From Schizophyllum amplum (taxonomy: Eukaryota; Basidiomycota; Agaricomycetes; Agaricales; Schizophyllaceae), in contig VDMD01000001.1 in NCBI GenBank assembly GCA_007026445.1, positions 3,224,001 to 3,288,000 on the forward strand: 64,000 nt of DNA. Reading direction: 5' to 3'. Shown here piece after piece: positions 1 through 9,600 of the stretch. Both the position numbers and the translations under genes were made by a program. The notes under the pieces are model-generated. The model ran no database searches. It saw only the letters and a list, made by a program, of their open reading frames with translations, and had not been told where the DNA came from. The first letter of the stretch is position 1, and each line of letters begins with the position of its first letter.

Positions 1-4
1 CCAT

Positions 5-551
5 TACTGTACTGTTTCGACCGTAGGTTCACTAGGTGTTACGCGTTACTGTAGCATTTTGACCGTAGGTTCATCAATTATGACGTAAAATTTATCCGAG
101 AATTCTCCAAAAACCCGATAAATCGAAAGAAAATTATTGGCGGGGTTCCCGGAAAACGGTCGTGACGCGTGACTGAACCTACGGTCGAAATGCTACAGTA
201 CGCTTTGAACTGACCCAGATCCCAGTTCACGGGCCCGAAGGGCCCGTTACGGTCCGAAATTTTAGTTCATAAATATTTATTTTCGCTGCAAAATCCAGTC
301 TTTTACTGTACTTTTCAAGGCCTAGGAGGTAATATAATAAGATTGAGGGCTCAGGATGCAAATAAAGGCATCAAATTATGTCCCAAAACGGTTCGAATGT
401 AAGAAGGAAAAAATCGTAAAGAAATACGCAAAAATTAGAATATCCGAGAGGGCGTTCACCGAGCGGCGTTACGCGTTACGCTGAGTGAATTAGTTCAGTT
501 CAGAGGCCGATGTTACGCGTTACGTGAACTTACGGTCGAAACAGTACAGTA
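5..551. mobile_element. Short non-autonomous DNA-transposon-like element with nested inverted repeats
   Basis: A 28-bp sequence at 5-32 is repeated in inverse orientation at 524-551 with one mismatch. Inside it a second 27-bp inverted pair lies at 47-73 and 174-200, also with one mismatch. All four arms share the core gaccgtaggttca. The motif gttacgcgttac recurs in direct orientation near 37-48, 467-478 and 511-522, with a variant gtgacgcgtgac near 162-173. No ORF inside resembles a transposase. Inverted repeats of this kind mark a MITE-like element or the sub-terminal repeats of a larger transposon. Because the left arm starts five bases from the window edge, a target-site duplication cannot be judged. 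Confidence 0.6.
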
Positions 552-1269
552 CATACCCTGCAGTGGGTGACACTAACTTATGTAGTATACTGTATAAGCC
601 CACTGATTACTAACTAATTACTAACTTTCACTATATACTGTCTATATAGGGCTCAAGGTGTATATGTAATCTATATGGTTGGAGCCTTAGCTTGATGCGC
701 TTGATGCGCACGTCGGCGCGCCCTCTGAAGGACGTTCATGGCGTCCTGCACCACGCCCTCTCTCCGGCAAGTTTCGTTGTGTTTTGCAGACTTTAATGCT
801 GATCTTTGCGCTTTGAGCATGCATACAACAAGATTTTCTGGGATCCCATCGCATCTGATCATAGTGAACTGATGAGTCTTGCATGTACATGTATGTTTAC
901 TGATAGCTGTGCAGGAACATGCATAACAGCTTATCGGCCAGCATTCATCTGCATTGACGCTCGCGAGCAGAGCATGGGGTTCCTGCAGGATCCCTGCATT
1001 CACAAAGGGCCTTAGAAGCACCTGGGATCTGTCGGGATATTGATGAAATGGATGTATTTCCTTATCCAGCCTTCCAGGTACCGCAGCAGAGCGGAACCTG
1101 ATCTTCTCCCACTCCATATGGTGGAATGCATAGCATCACGGTTATTATCCGGATAAGACGGCTGTTATCCGGTTGTGGTCATTCCGAGCCGGTCAGCAGC
1201 ACTGGAGCCACCGCACCAGGCATATAGGCAACCACGGCAGCACCTCACATCACCTGTCGCCCCTTCATC
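552..1269. other. Intergenic stretch with no gene recognised
   Basis: This stretch separates the inverted-repeat element from the integrase gene. Open frames on either strand here (for example minus 671-1117) have no recognisable motif and no sensible splice structure. A short inverted pair of ttatccgg/ccggataa lies near 1141-1172, just upstream of the integrase start, and may belong to the end of that transposon. Confidence 0.5.
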
Positions 1270-3099
1270 ATGGCCACTGATGTCCGCATCGAGAATCTCC
1301 GTGGCGCCTACTATGAGCTTGAACGCCGTGTATCCCGGGCACTTCTCACCCAGATTGGTGATACCGCACGTCTCAATGAGGCCCGTGATCTTGTCCTTCT
1401 TTTGGTCCGGTCAACCGAGCAGGTGCGCTCTCTTCAAATCACTGTCGTGATCATCAGTCTGACGGGAACATAGCATCGCCAACTCTACAGTGCTGAAGAG
1501 TATGCTACTGTTCAGCGATCTATGGAGGTCATGATCGAGGCGCTTGACACTGCCTCACACGAGTCGTCTGATCCCCCCGACGCTCCAAGTCATACTCTCA
1601 CGGAGGAGGTTATCACTGGCGCCAGGGGCCGGCCCAAAATCAGCATCGATCCAGACTACTTGCGTGAGGCGCTGGCATTCGCCGGGCCCACAGAGATAGC
1701 ACGCAACCTCCACGTCCACCCTCGCACTGTCCGTCGCAGAGCGCTTGAGGCCGGCATATCCCTTCCTCGAGCCCCAGTCTATACTAATCAGGTGGCCGGA
1801 GATGGCACAGTCTCCCGAGTGTACTCCTCGTCCCGCCCTGCCATTAGCGCACACATCACTGACGACGATATCGATACTCTCATCTCGCGCTACCTCGAAG
1901 TCTTCCCTCGCTTTGGTCGCAACATGCTCCGCGGTCGTCTCCGGGCTGATGGCTTCAACATACCCATCGAGCGCATACGACAGTCCTATTTCCGTGTGCA
2001 TGGTCCTCCGAATGTCTTCGGTGATCGCTCAATCAGCCGCAAGTACTATTCCGTCGCTGGCGCCAACTCCCTTTGGCATCATGATGGTCAGCATGGTACG
2101 TCCTGCAGCATTTCCACCTCTCTATTTTCTTCTCACTTTGCTTCTGACAGGCCTCATCCGCTTCAAGCTTGTCATACACTGCTTCATCGACGGCAAGTCA
2201 CGCTTCATCACCGGCATCCGTGTCCACAACAACAACCGCAAAAGCACGGTGCTTACGCTGTTCCTCGATGCGATCAACGTGCATGGAGTGCCTAGCCGTG
2301 TTCGAGGAGACTTTGGGACGGAGAATGAGGATGTGGCGCAGTGGATGGAGGATAACCGCGGGCCTCATCGAGGATCATATATCTGGGGGAGGTGTGTTAG
2401 CAATCGCCGCATCTAGATAGACTTCAACCAACCATTCCCATCCCTGTCAATGAATTCTAAGACGATCTTATCAGGAGTGTGCACAACACACGCATCGAGC
2501 GCCTCTGGTACGATGTCACGCATGGCTTTGGCCTCAAATGGAAGACCTTTTTCTACGCCCTGGAAGTTCAGCACGCCCTCAACCCACAGATCCCGGGTCA
2601 TATCTGGCTGCTACACCATCTCTTCATGGCCTCCATCAACGAGGACGCGTCAGAGTGGGCGGAAACATGGAACAACCACAAGATGCAGCTCCCGGACTCT
2701 CACCCGCAAAGTCCTCGGCAGATGTTCTTCTTCAGCCAACACCATGATGGTCGACGGGGGCTTGCTCCACCAGCAGAGGTGGCAGACGAAGAAGAGCTAC
2801 CGGAAGGTGCCGCGATGTATGGTATTGACTGGGAGGCCATGGATGATCCCTCATTGATGGATCACTTCCTTGAGAACAATCCTGACGATGTCGCTGATGA
2901 GGAGCTGGTCGACGCCCATCCCCCTCACCTGTCCCATGTTGAATGCGAGTCACCAAACTGTCCACTAGCTCCCCAGCTTGTGATCGCGCTTGACACCGAG
3001 CTTGCAGCGCGTGCGGACCTGTCGTCGAGGAATATGAATGTGCGGCGCCATGTCTGGATAGAAGCTCTAAACCTTTATTCGTACCTGATACAGCAGTAG
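1270..3099 (+). CDS. Integrase-core (DDE) transposase of the basidiomycete type
   Basis: Proposed exons are 1270-1422, 1474-2095, 2151-2391 and 2475-3099, giving 546 aa with intact frame. Residues about 100-150 hold a resolvase-like helix-turn-helix (GRPKISIDPDYL, then HVHPRTVRRRALEAG). The catalytic core follows as an RNase-H-fold integrase: Asp in WHHDGQHG (about D255), Asp in RGDFGTEN (about D312) and Glu in TRIERLW (about E347), so D..D(34)E spacing. An intact triad and frame suggest a recently active or domesticated copy. Proteins of this family are common and usually multicopy in Agaricomycetes. Its DNA substrate ends are not identified here, although the inverted-repeat element at 5-551 is close by. 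The gene is followed directly by the tandem array. Confidence 0.88.
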
Positions 3100-3178
3100 A
3101 TTTATCTGTATATATGTACATGTCACCGCTAATGCTTGTGAGCGCAGGCGCATCCTGGTCTTGTACATGACAACCTTG

Positions 3179-3262
3179 ACTCGCAACGGGCGCTGAGATG
3201 GCACACCTGTCGATACCCGCACTCGCAACGGGCGCTGAGATGGCACACCTGTCGATACCCGC
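3179..3262. repeat. Two-copy 42-bp direct repeat
   Basis: A 42-bp unit beginning actcgcaacgggcgctgaga starts at 3179 and again at 3221 with no visible change. It sits between the integrase stop codon and the first long-period units of the array, so it looks like a very recent slippage or unequal-exchange product at the array edge. Confidence 0.8.
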
Positions 3263-3289
3263 ACCCAGCGAGGGCACATGACGGTTCTT

Positions 3290-4650
3290 GCATGACGGGT
3301 ATACCAGGAGATGGAGGCAATTGTAGAGCCATTGCTGGTGTACAGACCGCAGCGAGAGGGCAGCACAGTGGCGTGTTCTGGCAGCGAGAACGCGCGCCTG
3401 CTGATGCTCGTGCATGGTAAGGACATGGGGCATTTCCTGCATGGGCGGGTGTACAGGTGGGTTGGGAGGAACAGGGACATGTCGACGGCGAGCGGACCAG
3501 CGGCGAGGCGGGCACGCGGTGACGTGTTCTCTTCCGAGGTGGTGAGATAGCGCGCCTGCCGTGATCCACTGCCGGCGAGGGCACGCGAGCCATTCCTGAA
3601 CATGCCAGTGTACAGGATGGTGGGGGAGAACAGGGGAGTGTGGTCGGGGCAGAGAGGCGGTGAGAGAAGGGTGCGGTGACGTTCTCTCTCGCGGGGCAGC
3701 GGGATCATGCGCTTGCCGATTCTGCGCCTGGCGAGAGTACATGGCCGTTTCTGTGGCTGTGGATGTACAGATGGGTGGGGGGGAACGAGGAAATGCGGTC
3801 GGCGCGCAGACGGGCGGTGAGATGGGGGCACCGTGGTGTGTCCTTGCGAGGGCCGGCGAGATCGTGCCCCTGCCAACATGCACGCCGCCCGAGAGTGCAC
3901 GGCCGTTCCTGCACTTGCGGGTGTACAGGGGGGTTGAGGGAAACAGGGAGATGTCGATGGGGATCGGAGCAGGGGCAAGGCGGGCGCGCAGTGACATGGT
4001 CTCTCCCAGGGTGGTGAGATAGCGCCCTGCCGCCATACACTGCCGGCGAGGATGCACAGGCTGTTTTTGCGCGGGCGGGTGTACGGGTGGATGGGGGGGA
4101 ACGAGGAAATGTGGTCGAGGGGCGGAGAGGCGGTGAGACAAGGGCGCGGTGACGTGTTCTCTCCTGGGGCGGCGAGATCATGCGCTTGCCGATTCTGCGC
4201 CCGGCGAAAGTACATGGCTGTTTCTGTGGCTGTTGATGTACAGATGGGTGGGGGGGAGCGAGGAAATGTGGTCGGTGCGCAGACGGGCGGCGAGATGGGG
4301 GCGCTGTGGCGTGTACTCGCGAGGTCCGGCCAATTCGCGCGCATGCGTAGCGCGCGCCCTGCAAGAGCGCGCGGCCGTTCCTGCGTGTGCTGGTGTACAG
4401 GTGGGTGAAATGAAATGGCGAGTTGTTGGTGACGTACAAAGGGGCGGCGAAATGGGCGTGCGCTGCTGTGGTCTCTCGCAAGGCGGCGAGATCGCATGTC
4501 TGCGGATCCCTACGCACGGCGAGGGCGCATGGTCATTTCTGCGCGTGCAGGTGTACGGGGCAATTGGGGGTAACAGATAGATGTCGGCGGCGAGCAGAGC
4601 GGCGGCGAGGCGGGCACGCGGTGACATGTGCCCTGCTGGGGCAGTGAGAT
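3290..4650. repeat. Satellite-like tandem array, subfamily 1, about 157-bp period
   Basis: The word tgtacag (or tgtacgg) followed by a G-rich tract recurs at about 3450, 3609, 3764, 3922, 4080, 4237, 4394 and 4552, that is every 155-159 bp. Each unit also carries related blocks such as ggcgagatc and ggccgttcctg. Unit 3764 and unit 4237 are much more alike than neighbours are, giving a three-unit higher-order repeat of about 473 bp. Long minus-strand frames run through the array, but their phase is a by-product of the period. The unit length is close to a nucleosome footprint. No coding function is proposed. Confidence 0.85.
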
Positions 4651-4699
4651 ATCGCACCCGCCGCGGCCCGTCACAATCCACAGCCAACAAGGGCGCTGG

Positions 4700-6110
4700 C
4701 AAGCTTGGAGGGGACGTGGGGGGTCCAGAAAATGTCCTCGGCTCGCCAAACAATGGCAAAATGGACGCGCAGCAAGGTGGTCTCTGTGGGCGCGTCAACG
4801 TGAGGCATATGTTGGTGGCGACAAATACTGACAATGAAGCACTGCTCTGACGCATGGTGAGCTTGGAGGGGACATAGACGATTCGGGGGATGTCCTCGTC
4901 TGGCTGAACGGGGGCGATATGGACCGGCGGCGAGGTGATCATTGTCGGCGCGTTGAGATGGAGGCGAGAGGCGGCGGCGGCGAACGCTGATGGCGCGCGG
5001 GCGTTCCGGCGCAAGGAAAACGTGGAGGGGATGTGGGGGGTTCGGGGGATGTCCACGGTTCGCCGAACCGCCGCGATTTGAACGCGCGGCAAGGCGATCT
5101 TTGGCGGCGCGTTGAAATGGAGGGGGGTAGCGGGAGCGACGAACGCTGACGCCGCGCGGCCGTTCTGACACCAGGGGGGCGTGGAGGGGACATGCACGGT
5201 TCGGGGGATGTCCTCGTCTGGCTGAACGGGGGCGATATGGACCGGCGACGAGGTGATCATTGTCGGCGCGTTGAGATGGAGGGGAGAGGCGGCGGCGGCG
5301 AACGCTGATGGCGCGCGGGCGTTCTGACGCAAGGAGAACGTGGAGGGGATGTGGGGGGTTCGGGGCATGTCCGCGGTTCGCCGAACCGCCGCGATTTGAA
5401 CGCGCGGCAAGGCGATCTTTGGCGGCGCGTTGAAATGGAGGGCAACGGCGGGAGCGACGAACGCTGACGCCGCGCGGCCGTTCTGGCACAAGGGGAGCGT
5501 GGAGGGGACATGCACGGTTCGGGGGATGTCCTCGTCTGGCTGAACGGGGGCGATATGGACCGGCGGCGAGGTGATCATTGTCGGCGCGTTGAGGTGGAGG
5601 GGAGAGGCGGCGGCGGCGAACGCTGATGGCGCGCAGGCGTTCTGACGCAAGGAAAACGTGGAGGGGATGTGGGGGGTTCGGGGCATGTCCGCGGTTCGCC
5701 GAACCGCCGCGATTTGAACGCGCGGCAAGGCGATCTTTGGCGGCGCGTCAAGATGAAGGCGGGAGGCGGCGGCGGCGAACGCTCATGGCGCGCGGGCGTT
5801 CTGGCGCAAGGGGAGCGTGGAGGGGACGTGGGCGGCTCGGGGGATATCCTAGGCGCGCTGACTGGCGGCGAAATGGACCAGCGGCGAGGTGTTCTTTGGC
5901 GGCGCATCAAGATGGTGGCGGGAGGCGGCGGTGGCGAACACTGATGGCGCGCCCTTGTGCTGACGCATGGGGAGTGTGAAGGGGACGTGGGGGGTTCCGG
6001 GGATGTCCTCGGTTTGCCGGACGGAGGAGAGTTGACCGCACAGCGAGGCGATCTTTGGTGGTGCGTTGAGATGGAGGCGGTACGCGAAATTGGCACGCTG
6101 GTAACTTCAG
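4700..6110. repeat. Satellite-like tandem array, subfamily 2, 159-bp monomers in a 318-bp dimer
   Basis: The phrase tgtcctcgtctggctgaacg begins at 4891, 5209 and 5527, an exact spacing of 318 bp. Between these lies a second, diverged monomer of the same length (with gttcgccgaaccgccgcgat), so the array is built of alternating A and B monomers of 159 bp. The flanks near 4700-4880 and 5800-6110 are more degenerate, as expected for array edges. Because 159 and 318 are multiples of three, minus-strand frames stay open across several units. The array continues from subfamily 1 with the same monomer length, which suggests common descent. Confidence 0.85.
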
Positions 6111-6628
6111 CGACGAACACTAAGATTGAGGACACTAAGAACACACCTTTATAGTCCATTCTCTGGGTGTGGAAGCCAGGACGAGAGCTGCATAGAGTGA
6201 GGACTTTGTCGACGGCAGAAAGGGCACCGCTCGTGCGAAAGTCGTCATTATCCACATCAACCTTCGGTCTGATCTTGTCCTCAACCCTCACCATCTCATA
6301 CCTGTCTCAAATTCCTTGCACACATATATGTCCTTGAACTTTTATTGCACTGCTCCTGTGTGAAGCCTATGAGCGCCTGCTGGATTACGGCTGAGGGTAA
6401 GTCGCAACTGCACCGTCACGTCACACGGTGCATTCGCGATTCTGCACCGTAACACCGGCCAGAATAGGCAGTTTGCCCCTAAGTTGACGTTGCTTTCTGC
6501 TCCCGTCTCCTTTGCCTCCGCTTCCCCATATTTCCCCAGTCGATCTGCTTGCTGGTCAGTCATCGGGTACTCTCTGCAATGTTCTGCTCAACTGACACAT
6601 CAAAAAATCACACAGACAAGGCCCAACA
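6111..6628. other. Leader region of the dioxygenase-chromodomain gene
   Basis: The array fades out by about 6110. The remaining 500 bp has lower GC, a cacacatatatg stretch near 6320, and no convincing ORF. It probably contains the promoter and 5' untranslated region of the gene that starts at 6629. Confidence 0.4.
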
Positions 6629-9600
6629 ATGGAGATCGTTGAAGAGATTCAAGATACACCAGCGCCTCGTTGGGCTGAAGACACGGAAGTGCCGATGTTG
6701 CTCCCCGGTCGTCATGAGATGCTACCCAGTGTTTGGTGGTGCCAATCACATCCACTCCTGCCGGAGGATATAAGAGCTCATGTCAAGAATGTATATATAT
6801 ATGTTCTGGATACGTCTAAGGAGGCGATGGCGGCACGGAAGGAGTGGGCGAGGACTTTGGAGATACCCCAGGGCCCAAACTCGGACATGGAATCACTTGG
6901 TATGTGTGCAAGAGCCTGCCTGAGCGAGAGGACTTATACAGTAAGCAGGTCTGGTTGATGTAGGGTATGGCGATGTTGTTTTTGGCCGCAGCCTCGGGGC
7001 ATCAGATTCATCGGAGGATATGCTACAGTGTTGGAACATGCGGTGCGTTGGCATGTTGAATTTTATGCAGGTTGACTCACTTTCTGTGTCTGAGACAGCC
7101 AGTCCGAGTACGACTCGTCCGTGTACGAGAAGCTACGAGACATTCGAGACCGGTTGCTCGGGTCGCGCGAGGCGCGCGTAGCAAACAACGGTCGCACCGA
7201 CCTGGAGATGGATCCCACCAATGTCCGCACACGCGGCAGAACCTGCTTCGCATTCGGAAACACTTTACAGAAACCTCGTAATGTTGCCCAACCCACTGTT
7301 GGTGGCCGCCCGGATGTTGTCTCGGAGGAAAAACGAGCACTGCGGAGTGATGTTGTTTTTGTGCGTTTTTTGGATCTTCCTCCCTTGCTATTCATTAACA
7401 GTCATACGCCTTATTACAGCACACCACAGCTGTGGGTGTCCATGCTCTTCGCACACGTGAACCAGCCATGTACGCGGCAATGGATGCGCATGCGGAAGTG
7501 ATCAATTTACCTCGTATTGGGGTGGCTGAGAACTGCGCGTATACCAGTATCCAGGTCAACGTACACCCTGCCGTTACCTACAAGTCCGGTGAGTTGGTCT
7601 TGCACTGCACCAGTGCAATCTGCTGAACAACGTTACAGTTTCTGGCATGAAAAAATCGATGGGCAAATCCGGGGACTCACATCTGGATGAGCACGATTCG
7701 CATGGGGCGCTCAGCACAATGATTGCCACCCCCGATATTCCCGACGACTACGAGGGAGGTCGGTTCCACCTGCTGGAGCTAGGATTCTACGTTCGCCTGG
7801 ACCAGCCCACAGTGTTCTGTTTTTCCTCCTTGTTTACACATGGAGGAACACCACCTATTGCTCCACCTGGATGTGATACCCCTGCTCTGTGGGCAACGCG
7901 CTGCAATATAATTCTATACAGCAACCGCTACATGCACGAGGGCAACACGTTCTACAGCCTGGCGGCAATGCCCGGTGCGCCCGACGGCGATGATGAAGAT
8001 GGCGGAACAACACTCCGCATTATACGAACTTCGCCCGCCATTTGCAGTCCTTTGTGAGTCTGCTCCAATGTCTTATCAGATCTCCCGTTGTTGACGGTTG
8101 AATAGACACGAGTCTTTGGCTCCATCTGCTGTTGTCAAGGATTCACTTTTCATCCTCGACGGCAAGACCATCATGTCGGAACAAGCGCTGGCCGACTTCA
8201 CTGCCCGTGCTATGACCCAGTACCTCGTGTCCGTTATGCGCCAGCTTGGCCACGGCATGTCCATCGACGCCAATCAGATTCTGGGTGGCATCAAGCTCAA
8301 CTCTGCGGGAAACCAGATCTCACTCTCTCCGTGGAATTTGGGGCCCGACGGCTCTCAGTTTCAGCTCTATCCACTTCAATCCGAAGGCAAGTATTCCGTT
8401 GATTGCAAGTTGTTCTGTGTTGTGCTTATTTTGTGCCACAGAAGCGGCACAGATCTTTAGAGATGCCGCTATAGCAGGCCATCCAACCCGCCACAGCGCC
8501 ACTCTAGGCTGGTTGAAGCACTGTGGTGCGCGCGCCAAGTTCATTCCTCAAATCGCAGCCCAGTACGATGTCCACGGCAATCATATTGCAACCCTGGAGA
8601 AGTACGGCTTTAGCGGTGAGATTCTCTTCCTTATTGTTTACGTATACTAAGCACTTTATACCAGCCGATGATGGCGTGGAACAGCCCCGCAAGCCGGCTG
8701 CTCGTAAGGCCCACAAGGCTGCACCCCGCCATACGGCAGACCCAGGCTCAGCCACCATCAAACGTTCGTACTTGCTTGCCAATATTTGAATCTGATTAGT
8801 GACAAGTCGGCGCAGATTCAACCCAGCCAGCAGTAGCGCAGATGCTGGGCAGCGCAAGCTTTCTCACTCGTGCGACCGCCCGAAGCGTCAAAGCCATACA
8901 GTCAGGCGCTGGTGCACACCCATCCGGACAGGACTCGGACGCCGATGTTGACGAAGGTATGCCCTCTCAGTAAATTTTGTTTGATTGTCTGTCTCAGAGT
9001 CAACGTCTGTAGAAGCGAGTTATGACCTTGACGACAACGACGAAGATATGGAGGATTACGAGGTTCAGGCGATTGTTGGTCATCGCCTCCCACAGGTAAG
9101 GCGCATTCTTGTTTGGAACATATGACAAGAGAGCTAATTCTGGATTGGCAGAACTCCTTTCAGTACGAGTATTGCGTCTTATGGGAAGGTACCGATGAGA
9201 CGGCTTGGAAGCCTTTGTCTGATCTGTATGTGGCCACTTTACGATGGTGCTCTCTATCCATTTTGCTGAATGCTGGCTTGTATGCAGTGGCTCATGCGAT
9301 GATCTGGTGACAAAGTACAACATCATGCATGGTATCATTGGTGAAATGCGGCCCCTCGGTATGCTCTTGGTTTGGCTTGTCGTAAATTCATGCTGACCTA
9401 TGCTTGCAGATGAGGGTGGACCGGATACAGATATCGTCATGGAAGATGCAGCATCCAACAGTACACCCGCTGCAGTTGGCAGCAATACTGGCTCTCCTCT
9501 GATGGAGCCCGAGGAGATGGACGTTGACGAAGAGGAACAGTCGACATCGCTGAAGCAGACAAATGGTGAGTTATAAATCCTTTGTAATACTTCACTACTC

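Noticed and set aside
2732..5728. Long minus-strand open frames (up to 516 codons) over the tandem array
   Set aside because: They are open because the repeat period is at or near a multiple of three and the DNA is GC-rich. They lack a domain, differ in frame between subfamilies and run into the integrase 3' end.
8054..8174. Split of the dioxygenase-chromodomain gene into two genes with a start at ATG 8174
   Set aside because: A 52-bp intron with a gtgagt donor and AG acceptor joins the frames exactly, and the gap is too short for a terminator and promoter. Kept as an alternative in the feature entry.
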